DNA from: JAHHLP01 sp041609895
GTDB lineage: Bacteria; Bacteroidota; Rhodothermia; Rhodothermales; JABDKH01
Length of the DNA: 17,037 nucleotides
Reading direction: 5' to 3'
NCBI GenBank assembly: GCA_041609895.1
Contig: JBFIPX010000058.1
Span: 1 to 17,037 of the forward strand
Part shown: in pieces, positions 9,281-16,230 of the stretch
Numbering within the stretch: position 1 is the stretch's first letter
How the letters are laid out: each line of letters starts with the position of its first letter
Translations under genes and position numbers: made by a program
The notes under the pieces: model-generated
The model's input: the letters and a program-made list of their open reading frames with translations, nothing else
Told to the model about the DNA's origin: nothing
Database searches by the model: none

Positions 9281-9442
9281 GTGAAGTATGAGTCTCGTTT
9301 TCGTCAACAGTAATGGGACTCGGCCACCCCAACACACGAGTTTCGCTAATGATCCGGCGAAGACATCCAAACAGAGTTGGGTACTACGTCCCTGACTTTC
9401 AACAGAACAAACGCCGTGCCGGATGTTTCAGAACACAAATAA

Positions 9443-9476
9443 GAAGGGCCAATCAGGTTTTCCCGATTGGCCCTTC
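9443..9476 (-). terminator. Intrinsic terminator after the second DUF4382 gene
   Basis: A perfect 12-bp inverted repeat, GAAGGGCCAATC (9443-9454) and GATTGGCCCTTC (9465-9476), surrounds a 10-base loop, 28 bases beyond the minus-strand stop. The minus-strand tail reads TTATTTGTG, a weak but T-rich tract. It separates the two DUF4382 genes. The remaining bases 9281-9442 should hold the promoter of paralog A, but I could not pick out a credible -7/-33 pair. Confidence 0.8.
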
Positions 9477-9504
9477 CTGCTACTGCCTTTGAGTCGAAAC
9501 TACC

Positions 9505-10095
9505 TCATTGGACAGGAATCTCTTCGCTGTTGAGTTTGAACGACTCGGCCACGATGACCGGCGAGTACGAAAACCCTTCAATGCCGTCGATCGTGGACAC
9601 ATCACCCTGCGCAACAAACGAGTTGTCCATATCGAAGTCGATGAGAGCCTCCGCCTCATCCTCTCCCTGGTCAAACTCGAACTCGGGCACCTGTACAATG
9701 ACCGGCGCGTCCGATCCTGAATCCACGCTGAACCGCGTTCCATTCTTCAGTACGACGGTCGCGGTCCGGTTCAAATGTAAGCGAAGTCGATCGTAGGTCC
9801 CTGCCGGTATCTCGATGTCCGGGACGAGGGTGGCCGTTGCTCCGTTGCGGAAGTTCAAAAGATTGAGGGACCGGGCGACGTCGGCAACAAGCCAGTTCTT
9901 GGTGCCGTTGGTTCCCAACACGTCGATGCGCGTGATCGTGACGTTGGCCTCAGAAACGTGGTCGTACGGGAATGGAGCGTCTTTGAGTTTGACGGTTATG
10001 CGCCCTGCGTTGCCGGAAAACATGTCGCATCCGCCAACGAGAAAAACGGCGGCGGCAAGAAATACGGCTAGCGACGAAAACTTGAGGATTCTCAT
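9505..10095 (-). CDS. DUF4382-domain lipoprotein (paralog B)
   Basis: Exported protein of 196 residues. The first 22 residues form a signal peptide ending at a VGGC lipobox with Cys23, so it is a likely lipoprotein. The domain starts GRITVKLKDAPFPYDHVSEA and continues with NLLNFRNG, GTYDRLRL and VVLKNGTRF, each with a direct counterpart in paralog A (NLLELRNG, GSYSGLRV, VVLNDGTRF). An acidic stretch near 145-160 (EFDQGEDEAEALIDFD) matches the position of EVEVLVDFD in paralog A. The function of DUF4382 is unknown; surface or periplasmic binding is only a guess. No Shine-Dalgarno is seen. The 153-bp upstream gap is shared with the divergent stress-protein gene and shows no clear promoter. Confidence 0.84.
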   Translation of the reverse strand: MRILKFSSLAVFLAAAVFLVGGCDMFSGNAGRITVKLKDAPFPYDHVSEANVTITRIDVLGTNGTKNWLVADVARSLNLLNFRNGATATLVPDIEIPAGTYDRLRLHLNRTATVVLKNGTRFSVDSGSDAPVIVQVPEFEFDQGEDEAEALIDFDMDNSFVAQGDVSTIDGIEGFSYSPVIVAESFKLNSEEIPVQ

Positions 10096-10248
10096 GACAG
10101 TTCGGGAGGAATGGGTGGATCAGATTCGATCGAGGTATCGACCGACAACCCGCACAATTAAGACCCTATTCGCGTGACGAACGGCTCCTTTGTCATCCCG
10201 GAGCAATCTCGTATCATTCGATAAAGTCCCTCAAAACAGTCATATGTG

Positions 10249-10716
10249 ATGACAGTCCTATTCGCGGCAAAATTGACGGAGCCCGTCGCAGTGACGGCTG
10301 CGGTCGCTGATCTGGTAGCCCGACTGGGAGCTGAGTTGCTTGTGCTTCACGTAGCGCCACCGGCTCCGTCGTCCGCCTTCACAAGCGTCGACCCCATGAC
10401 GGGCCTAGGTGATCTGGCTTCATACGCGCTGTATGATCCCGATCTGCAAAACGAACTCGAGAAGGCTGAAGCCTCCGCGTTTGATCAGTTTCTCTCAGAG
10501 AGATTCGAGGGGCCGGTTCGCGCTTCACTCAAAGTGGGCTACCCGGCTGCGATGATACTGGAGGACGCAGCAGAGCATGCCGCCGACATGATCGTAGTTG
10601 GCAAACGACATCACGGACGAATCGAGAAATTCCTGATGGGCGACGTGGCCGGCGAGGTTGTTGAACAGGCTCAAGTACCGGTCATGCTGATGCCTTTTCC
10701 TCCGGACAAAGAATAA
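10249..10716 (+). CDS. Universal stress protein (UspA fold) with degenerate ATP site
   Basis: Single-domain Usp of 155 residues; a GTG one codon upstream (10246) is an alternative start. The N-terminal beta strand MTVLFAAKL, the LLVLHVAPP strand, the helix-strand ADMIVVGKRHHG and the closing strand VPVMLMPF follow the Usp order. The family's nucleotide motif G-x2-G-x9-G-(S/T) is altered: the second Gly is His (GKRH) and the last pair is Gly-Asp (MGD). The Asp usually found after the first strand is also absent. It therefore resembles the non-ATP-binding UspA branch. Its role is probably general stress or growth-arrest survival, inferred from the family only. The AIM24-family gene follows 62 bp later on the same strand and may share its transcript. 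Confidence 0.85.
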   Translation: MTVLFAAKLTEPVAVTAAVADLVARLGAELLVLHVAPPAPSSAFTSVDPMTGLGDLASYALYDPDLQNELEKAEASAFDQFLSERFEGPVRASLKVGYPAAMILEDAAEHAADMIVVGKRHHGRIEKFLMGDVAGEVVEQAQVPVMLMPFPPDKE

Positions 10717-10778
10717 ACCGGCCGCGATCGGCATGACGGTCGGACGGCGATGCCCACAGACACGCTGGAACCACTCAG

Positions 10779-11567
10779 ATGCCAAGTCACGAAATAGAAT
10801 ATCAGATCATCGGTGACGACATTCAGGTCGTGGAGGTCGAACTCGATCCCGGAGAGACTGTCATCGCAGAGGCGGGAGCGATGAACTACATGGAGGATCA
10901 TATCACCTTCGAATCTCGCATGGGCGACGGTTCGAAGGCGGATGAGGGTCTCCTTGGAAAACTGCTGGGTGCAGGAAAGCGGATGCTTACCGGCGAGTCA
11001 ATTTTCATGACCCACTTCACCAACTCCGGTGCAGGCACGAGACGGGTCGCCTTTGCCGCACCCTACCCGGGCAAGATCGTAGCTGTCGACCTTGCCGAAG
11101 TGGGTGGTGAACTGCTGTGCCAAAAAGATGCGTTTCTTTGTGCGGCGAAGGGCACTGAACTCTCGATCGCATTCACGAAGCGGCTGGGTACCGGTTTTTT
11201 CGGGGGCGAAGGCTTCGTACTCCAGCGACTGCGAGGTGATGGCCTGGCGTTCCTGCACGCAGGCGGTACTGTGATCAAGCGCAATCTTCAAGAGGACGTA
11301 CTCCGGATGGACACTGGCTGCCTGGTTGCCTTCACTCCGGGCGTCGATTATGCAATCGAGAAAGCAGGTAACCTGCGATCGATGTTTTTCGGGGGCGAAG
11401 GACTATTCCTCGCAACGCTCCGCGGCACAGGGCCTGTCTACCTTCAGAGCCTTCCGTTCTCACGGATGGCAAACCGCATCCTCGCCCATGCACCGAGAGC
11501 CGACGGCAGCCGCCGGGAGGAAGGATCCGTGCTGGGGGGACTCGGCGACCTCATCGACGGTAGTTGA
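10779..11567 (+). CDS. AIM24 / TIGR00266-family protein
   Basis: Protein of 262 residues of the AIM24 family (related to yeast Aim24 in name and fold; bacterial members have no settled function). N-terminal IEYQIIGDDIQVVEVELDPG and EAGAMNYMED are typical. Two copies of FFGGEG (140-145 and 203-208) mark the repeated beta units. At DNA level they give a near-identical 17-base direct repeat around 11196 and 11385. The tail after about residue 235 is glycine-rich (VLGGLGDLIDG). No signal peptide or membrane segment is seen, so it is probably cytoplasmic or peripheral. The start has only a weak TGGA upstream. It converges on dsbD with a gap of 36 bases and no recognisable terminator between them. 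Confidence 0.88.
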   Translation: MPSHEIEYQIIGDDIQVVEVELDPGETVIAEAGAMNYMEDHITFESRMGDGSKADEGLLGKLLGAGKRMLTGESIFMTHFTNSGAGTRRVAFAAPYPGKIVAVDLAEVGGELLCQKDAFLCAAKGTELSIAFTKRLGTGFFGGEGFVLQRLRGDGLAFLHAGGTVIKRNLQEDVLRMDTGCLVAFTPGVDYAIEKAGNLRSMFFGGEGLFLATLRGTGPVYLQSLPFSRMANRILAHAPRADGSRREEGSVLGGLGDLIDGS

Positions 11568-11603
11568 AGTACACCGACCAGGTAAAGGAGCCGGCTTGAC
11601 ACC

Positions 11604-13640
11604 CTACCGCATCGCCAACTCGTCGGCGACGAAGGCAGCCGTGCCAGCATCCAGGAAGTCGACGAACTCCTCCATCGACATAACACCGCTCGCCTTCGCA
11701 ATCAGAGCCTGATCCTGGGGTTCGACGATAGCGTACGTGGGGAGCGCCACGGTTCCAGTCAGACGCAGCTGGTACCGCTGATACGTCTTTCCCTTTTCGA
11801 TCGTGTCGGTGAATAGTCGAAGGCGTACGTAGTTACGGGAAAATCTCTCCGTAACCTGAGGCTGAATAAAGACATTGCTCTCCATCTCCCTGCAGTTGGT
11901 GCAGGTATAGCCCGTAAAATCGATCAGAACCGGCTTTCCCTCCGCAAGTCCTTCGGCCATGGCCGTATCGATATCGTCTTCGATCCATCCCTCGCCCCCG
12001 TCCGCCGTCCGAAAGCTTCCGGAGAGGTCGCCAGCAGGCCCGAGAAGACTCATGTCCGTTGCCAGTCTCGGCGGCAGATAGGCGTCAATCCGATTCAACG
12101 GAGCACCGAAGAGCCCCGGCAACATGTACAGGGCCAGTCCAAAAAAGGCGACGCCAGAAATGAGACGGCCGACTCCGATCTGCGGCGCCAGCGTTTCGCC
12201 GGCTAACGGCAACTTGCCAATCAAATACAGCCCCGCGAGAGCGAAGATCACAACGGTTACTGCAATCGCGAGCGGTCTGGAAATGAGTTCCCACTGCCAT
12301 ATCAGATCTGCGTTCGACAGGAACTTGATTGCGGCCGCGAGCTCTATGAATCCGAGCGTCACCTTGAAGGCGCTCATCCACGATCCGGACTTTGGCAGCG
12401 ACTCCAGGGCGGACGGAAACAGCGACAGTAGCACAAACGGGATAGAAAATGCACCGCTGAATGCGACCATGCCTACTAGAGGATAGAACCACTGGCCGCC
12501 AGCGGCCGCCGCCAGTAGGCCTCCGACGAACGGCGCCGTGCAAGAGAAAGAGACGAGAGTAATGGTGAAACCCATGAAGAGGACACCCACGTACCCGGCT
12601 CGCTGGCCCTTCCTGTCAAAATAGTTGACCAACCCCGTCGGCAGACGAAGCTCGAACATCCCGAACAGGGAAAGGGCAAAGAGAATCAACACGCCGGCTA
12701 TGAACATGTTGACCCACGGGTTTGCGGCGATTGATTGTGCTCCTGCTGCGCCTACAAGCACGGCCATCAGGATCCCCAGACCAGTAAATGTTGCCACGAT
12801 TGCCACTCCGTAGACAGCGGCCCTCATAGCAGCCTGCCTGCGGTCGCGAGCCTCTTTTGCGAAGTACGAGACCGTGAGAGGGATCATGGGAAATACGCAA
12901 GGCGTCAGGAGGGCGGCCAGGCCTGCACCTGCCGCCAGCAAGAGAAACGGGAGAAGTCCACGGCTTGCACCAAAGTCGCGGGGGGACGCCGCTGCGGCGG
13001 CCGCCTCATCCGGCACGGCACCCGCCGGAATCGACGAGGCGAAATCGATCGCACCCACAGCGCAATCCTCGTCGTCGCTGTCCGGCGACGCAGAAAGGTC
13101 GTCGCACGGCGTAGCTATCGAGACTTGTGAGCCATCCAGCGGAATCGCGAACGCAAGGTCCGTCGGCGGCAGACAGATACCGAGATCGTCGTTGCAGATC
13201 TGGAAGGTCACAACGCCCGCGACGCGATCTGCGCCTCCTACCTGTTGCGATCGGGACTCATCGCTGTTGGATACGAGGTCAACGTAGAACGCAGCAGCGT
13301 CGTCGAAATAGCGAACGTCGATCTGAAAGTTGGGATCAAATGCATCCTTGGGGGGCGACTGTCGAACCGGGCCGGCAATTTCCAGGCCGGCGGGAAGATC
13401 GGTCAACTCGATCTCTACTCCCCGACTCGGACGCGGTGAGTCAAGGGCGTACATCTTCCACCCGTCGGCGATCTCGGCGGCCAGCGCCAGGACAAAACCG
13501 GATTCCTCATGCACTTCGCCGGTGCTGCCCGTCCATTGTACCAGCTCAGTAGCGCGCTGCGCAACGGAAGGGGCAGCCACTGCAAGCAATAGAACGGTGC
13601 TTGCAATAACGGATATCAATCGATCCAGCCGCATCATCAT
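11604..13640 (-). CDS. dsbD: Thiol:disulfide interchange protein DsbD (full three-domain form)
   Basis: Inner-membrane protein of 678 residues that carries electrons from cytoplasmic thioredoxin to periplasmic thiol proteins. From the chosen start: signal peptide about 1-27; DsbD-alpha-like Ig domain about 30-170 with Cys149 and Cys156 (ICNDDLGICLPP); a CcdA/DsbD-beta membrane core about 225-540 with Cys248 in LLTPCVFPM and Cys367 in SFSCTAPF; and a C-terminal thioredoxin domain with CTNC (Cys580, Cys583). An extra pair, Cys179 and Cys193, lies in an acidic linker (PDSDDEDC) before the membrane part. An in-frame ATG at 13691 was rejected because it lies inside the loop of the terminator at 13670-13701. 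Three tandem ATGs at 13640, 13637 and 13634 make the exact start uncertain by up to two codons. No Shine-Dalgarno is seen. Confidence 0.93.
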   Translation of the reverse strand: MMMRLDRLISVIASTVLLLAVAAPSVAQRATELVQWTGSTGEVHEESGFVLALAAEIADGWKMYALDSPRPSRGVEIELTDLPAGLEIAGPVRQSPPKDAFDPNFQIDVRYFDDAAAFYVDLVSNSDESRSQQVGGADRVAGVVTFQICNDDLGICLPPTDLAFAIPLDGSQVSIATPCDDLSASPDSDDEDCAVGAIDFASSIPAGAVPDEAAAAAASPRDFGASRGLLPFLLLAAGAGLAALLTPCVFPMIPLTVSYFAKEARDRRQAAMRAAVYGVAIVATFTGLGILMAVLVGAAGAQSIAANPWVNMFIAGVLILFALSLFGMFELRLPTGLVNYFDRKGQRAGYVGVLFMGFTITLVSFSCTAPFVGGLLAAAAGGQWFYPLVGMVAFSGAFSIPFVLLSLFPSALESLPKSGSWMSAFKVTLGFIELAAAIKFLSNADLIWQWELISRPLAIAVTVVIFALAGLYLIGKLPLAGETLAPQIGVGRLISGVAFFGLALYMLPGLFGAPLNRIDAYLPPRLATDMSLLGPAGDLSGSFRTADGGEGWIEDDIDTAMAEGLAEGKPVLIDFTGYTCTNCREMESNVFIQPQVTERFSRNYVRLRLFTDTIEKGKTYQRYQLRLTGTVALPTYAIVEPQDQALIAKASGVMSMEEFVDFLDAGTAAFVADELAMR

Positions 13641-13669
13641 CCCGCGCCAGGTAGCTTCGTTTCTATCAG

Positions 13670-13701
13670 AAAAGGGTGGACGCAAAATCAACGTCCACCC
13701 T
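13670..13701 (-). terminator. Intrinsic terminator of the rpsF-rpsR-rplI operon
   Basis: A 10-bp perfect stem (AGGGTGGACG at 13673-13682, CGTCCACCCT at 13692-13701) with a 9-base loop, followed on the minus strand by TTTT and CTGAT. It lies 58 bases after the rplI stop and 29 bases before the dsbD start. It could cut off dsbD or let part of the transcription through. Confidence 0.87.
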
Positions 13702-13759
13702 GCCCTATTGTTGCTTTTCGGTCTCGACCGTTACGGCCTTAAACGCAGATCACCCCGCG

Positions 13760-14245
13760 TCACGCTCCAGAAGCATCCGCCGACTCTTCCTCCTCCACGG
13801 CACCCTCCTCCGACTCGACCCGAATCTTCAGCTTGGCCGTCACCTCAGGATGAAGCTTGACAGAGCCCGTGAAGACGCCTACGGTCCGAATTTCCTCAAC
13901 ATCGATCTTGCGACGGTCGATCTCGAGCCCCTTTGCGGCCAACTTGACCGCGACCTGCTGAGCCGTCACCGTACCGAAGATCCTGTCGTCTTCGCCAACC
14001 CGCGCCTGGAAGACAATCTCGTCCTTCTCAAGCAGCTTCTGAAGGGCTTCTGCGTCTTCCTTCTTCTTCAGCAGCTTGTGCGCCGCCTGACGCCGCAACT
14101 CCTGCTGATGCCGGATCACCGAATCGGTGGCAACAAGCGCAAGCCCCTTAGGGATGAGATAGTTGCGACCGTAACCATTCTTGACGGTCACCACTTCGCC
14201 CTGCTGGCCAAGACCGTCGACGTCCGCTGTCAAAATTACCTTCAT
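13760..14245 (-). CDS. rplI: 50S ribosomal protein bL9
   Basis: Large-subunit protein of 161 residues that binds 23S rRNA near the L1 stalk base. The N-domain signature is complete: MKVILTADVDGLGQQGEVVTVKNGYGRNYLIPKG at 1-34. A long charged helix follows (about 40-75, RHQQELRRQAAHKLLKKKEDAE), then the C-domain with VEEIRTVGVFTGSVKLHPEV. Beyond the usual C-terminus (about 148) there is a 14-residue acidic tail, roughly EEGAVEEEESADAS. It lies 39 bases after rpsR, and a GGTGA two bases from the ATG is too close to be a normal Shine-Dalgarno. It is the last gene of the ribosomal operon, followed by a terminator. Confidence 0.97.
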   Translation of the reverse strand: MKVILTADVDGLGQQGEVVTVKNGYGRNYLIPKGLALVATDSVIRHQQELRRQAAHKLLKKKEDAEALQKLLEKDEIVFQARVGEDDRIFGTVTAQQVAVKLAAKGLEIDRRKIDVEEIRTVGVFTGSVKLHPEVTAKLKIRVESEEGAVEEEESADASGA

Positions 14246-14284
14246 GTCACCGTGTTGTTGAACGCGCTTCGCCCGAACCGCTCA

Positions 14285-14506
14285 CTATCGTACGTTGTCA
14301 GCCACGAACGGGATGAGTGCAAGATGCCGCGCGCGCTTGACCGCCCGCGTCAGCTGCCGCTGAAACTTGGCCGACACACCCGTGATTCGCCTCGGCAAAA
14401 TCTTACCCTGCTCGTTGATAAACCGTTTGAGCAGTTCCACGTCCTTGTAGTCAACGTACTCGATTCCCTCAGCGCTGAATCTGTCTTTGGATTGGTTTCT
14501 AGACAT
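14285..14506 (-). CDS. rpsR: 30S ribosomal protein bS18
   Basis: Small-subunit platform protein of 73 residues that pairs with bS6. The family core is complete: IEYVDYKDVELLKRFINEQG (about 15-34), then KILPRRITGVSAKFQRQLTRAVKRARHLALIPFVAD to near the end. No zinc-binding cysteines are present. The ATG comes three bases after the rpsF stop codon. A purine-rich Shine-Dalgarno site lies inside the last codons of rpsF, so translation of the two is probably coupled. Confidence 0.97.
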   Translation of the reverse strand: MSRNQSKDRFSAEGIEYVDYKDVELLKRFINEQGKILPRRITGVSAKFQRQLTRAVKRARHLALIPFVADNVR

Positions 14507-14509
14507 GGT

Positions 14510-14872
14510 CTACTTCTCCTCCTCAGCGGCTTCGGCGAGCACGCGCTTCTTACGCACCTCATTGTTTCGTTTCATCTTCGCATCCATGCGAAGCGTCAGA
14601 TACCTGAGAACGGCATCATTAATCTCCAAAGCCCGCTCAAGCTTTACAATCACCTCTCCATCGCAACGGAAGTACATATTGACATAGTATCCGTTACGCT
14701 TCTTGTTGATCGGATACGCGAGGCGCTGGTTGCCCCACTCGTCAATCTCAACTGCTTCCGCGCCCGACTCTTCGAGGAACTTGTTGACGCGAGCGACGAT
14801 TTCCTTGATCTGGTCATCGCCGAGAGCTGCGTTGATGATATACGTCAGCTCATAGTCATTTTTTTCAGCCAT
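14510..14872 (-). CDS. rpsF: 30S ribosomal protein bS6
   Basis: Small-subunit platform protein of 120 residues that forms a heterodimer with bS18. The ferredoxin-like fold is clear: YELTYIINAALGDDQI at 7-22, the EWGNQRLAYPINKKRNGYYV strand pair near 45-64, then the helix and strand ending VLRYLTLRMD. The C-terminal tail is basic then acidic (EVRKKRVLAEAAEEEK). The final three Glu codons are GAG and build the Shine-Dalgarno site of rpsR. The first gene of rpsF-rpsR-rplI, it is preceded by GGAGGGAA and by a structured leader. No ssb lies between rpsF and rpsR, unlike some phyla. Confidence 0.97.
   Translation of the reverse strand: MAEKNDYELTYIINAALGDDQIKEIVARVNKFLEESGAEAVEIDEWGNQRLAYPINKKRNGYYVNMYFRCDGEVIVKLERALEINDAVLRYLTLRMDAKMKRNNEVRKKRVLAEAAEEEK
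14516..14523 (-). promoter_or_regulatory. Strong Shine-Dalgarno site of rpsR within rpsF
   Basis: On the minus strand AGGAGGAG, nine bases before the rpsR ATG, is complementary to the 16S 3' tail. It overlaps the Glu codons at the end of rpsF. Part of the match could reflect codon choice for Glu-Glu-Glu rather than selection for ribosome binding. Confidence 0.75.
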
Positions 14873-14922
14873 TTCCCTCCGGAATTTACATCTGTAAAGC
14901 CCCCGAATTAGTCACCGGGAGC
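14873..14922 (-). promoter_or_regulatory. Structured 5' leader of rpsF, possible S6:S18 autoregulatory element
   Basis: Read on the minus strand, three hairpins can be drawn one after another without a gap. The first is GCTCCCG with CGGGGGC (14922-14916 with 14905-14899, one G-U pair, 10-base loop). The second is TTTAC with GTAAA (14898-14885). The third is TTCC with GGAA around GGAG (14884-14873), which would enclose the Shine-Dalgarno site. rpsF leaders in many bacteria bind the S6:S18 dimer and repress their own translation. The geometry here suits that, but I cannot assign the conserved CCG-bulge motif with certainty. Farther upstream, TATATTTC at 14946-14939 (minus strand) is one base off a TAnnTTTG -7 box, without a clear -33. 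Confidence 0.45.
14874..14880 (-). promoter_or_regulatory. Shine-Dalgarno site of rpsF
   Basis: GGAGGGA on the minus strand, with the GGAGG core three bases from the ATG. Spacing is short, but the complementarity is strong compared with all neighbouring genes outside this operon. It falls mostly in the loop and 3' arm of the last leader hairpin. Confidence 0.65.
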
Positions 14923-15084
14923 AGGGATACACAGCCAAGAAATATAGTCAATTCTTTCTATGATCGGTTCGCTGGCGACTGGATTCGCACAATTTACACC
15001 CGACTCTCGCACTAAACCGCCGACTCTCCCGCTGCACCGCAGTCGCTCGGGCCACGGACTACCAGCGCAGCGCCCCGCCCGGGT

Positions 15085-16170
15085 TCAGTTTTCAGCGAGC
15101 CTTGCCATCCGCGACGCATTGTCGGCCGTTCTCAGCGCGGTGATTATGTCGTCAAGATCTCCCTCGATGACCTTCTCAAGCGGGTGGTTCTTCTCATCAC
15201 CATCAAGGCGATGATCGGTCACGCGCCCCTGCGGCCAATTGTACGTGCGTATCTTCGCTGATCGGTCGCCCGAGCCGACCATTGAACGACGTGCCTCGCT
15301 CCGTTCTGCGTCCCGCTTCTCGCGCTCCAGCTCAAAGAGCCGTGACCGAAGGACCCTCATCGCCTTATCCTTGTTCTTGTGCTGGCTTTTTTCGTCCTGG
15401 CAGGTGACAACCTCACCGGTCGGAATGTGGGTGATTCGCACGGCGGAATCCGTCGTGTTCACGCTCTGACCACCCGGGCCGCTTGAGCGGTACACATCAA
15501 TCTTTAGTTCGTTGGGATCGATCTTGACGTCGACTTCCTCTGCCTCGGGCAGCACGGCGACGGTCGCCGCGGACGTGTGGATTCGCCCACTGGACTCCGT
15601 GACCGGCACTCGCTGAACGCGATGTACGCCGCTTTCGTACTTCATTTTGCCGAAGGCGTCCTGCCCGCTCACCCCGAAAATTACTTCCTTGAAACCACCC
15701 TTAGCCCCATCGGAGCTGTTCATCACGTCGATACGCCAGCCGTTCTGTTCCGCATACCTGGAGTAAAGCCGGAAGAGATCTCCGGCGAACAGCGCTGCCT
15801 CATCGCCTCCGGTGCCTGCCCGGATCTCGACAATTGCGTCCTTGGAGTCCTCGGGGTCCTTGGGAACCAGTTGTAGCGAGAGTTCGCGTTCGACACGCGG
15901 CAATCGTTCTTCGATCCTATCGTACTCCTCCCTCCACGCTTCGAGCGCCTCGTCGTCTTCTTCAGCCTCCAGGATCGTTTCCAGGTCCTCTTTCTCCGTC
16001 AACAGGGATTCGTACCTGCCGATCGTGCGAACCACTTCCTCGAGGTCGGCATGCTCGCGACCGAGTTCAACCATGCGTGACCGGTCGGTGGCTACCTCCG
16101 GACTCGCCATCAGGATCTGGATTTCGGCGTAGCGCTTCTTGATACGCTGAAGCGACTCGAGATTGATCAT
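15085..16170 (-). CDS. prfA: Peptide chain release factor 1
   Basis: Class I release factor of 361 residues that reads UAA and UAG and triggers peptide release on the ribosome. The helical domain 1 covers about 1-100. Domain 2 contains RVQRVPVTESSGRIHTS; its P-V-T at 189-191 is the stop-codon-reading tripeptide, of the RF1 PxT type rather than the RF2 SPF type. Domain 3 has GPGGQSVN with the catalytic GGQ at 233-235, whose Gln is normally methylated by PrmC. prmC, often beside prfA, is not in the window. No internal frameshift is present, as expected for RF1. The start has no Shine-Dalgarno. It lies 62 bases after glmS on the same strand, so the two may be cotranscribed. I saw no U-tract terminator in the 212 bases after its stop. 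Confidence 0.97.
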   Translation of the reverse strand: MINLESLQRIKKRYAEIQILMASPEVATDRSRMVELGREHADLEEVVRTIGRYESLLTEKEDLETILEAEEDDEALEAWREEYDRIEERLPRVERELSLQLVPKDPEDSKDAIVEIRAGTGGDEAALFAGDLFRLYSRYAEQNGWRIDVMNSSDGAKGGFKEVIFGVSGQDAFGKMKYESGVHRVQRVPVTESSGRIHTSAATVAVLPEAEEVDVKIDPNELKIDVYRSSGPGGQSVNTTDSAVRITHIPTGEVVTCQDEKSQHKNKDKAMRVLRSRLFELEREKRDAERSEARRSMVGSGDRSAKIRTYNWPQGRVTDHRLDGDEKNHPLEKVIEGDLDDIITALRTADNASRMARLAEN

Positions 16171-16191
16171 CAGAGTGTGCGGAAAGGATTC

Positions 16192-16230
16192 GGGAGAAGC
16201 TCATACGCCCGAAAGGCATTTCTGCTTCCC
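16192..16230 (-). other. Imperfect hairpin between glmS and prfA
   Basis: GGGAAGC (minus strand, 16230-16224) can pair with GCTTCTCCC (16200-16192) with one bulged base, and a short inner GCC/GGC hairpin sits in the loop. No U-tract follows, so it is not a classical terminator. It could stabilise or process a joint glmS-prfA transcript, or it may be chance. Confidence 0.3.

Noticed and set aside
9281..9370. Upstream ATG at 9370 as the start of the first DUF4382 gene
   Set aside because: It would put about 30 extra residues ahead of a well-formed lipoprotein signal; the ATG at 9280 fits better.
11196..11401. Near-identical 17-base direct repeats
   Set aside because: They encode the two FFGGEG motifs of the AIM24 protein; this is protein repeat structure, not a mobile or recombination site.
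13641..13691. Upstream ATG at 13691 as the dsbD start
   Set aside because: It lies in the loop of the terminator hairpin, and the added 17 residues would displace the signal peptide from the N-terminus.
13676..14911. Long open frame on the plus strand across rplI, rpsR and rpsF
   Set aside because: It is antisense to three certain ribosomal protein genes, and its translation resembles no known protein and has no domain order.
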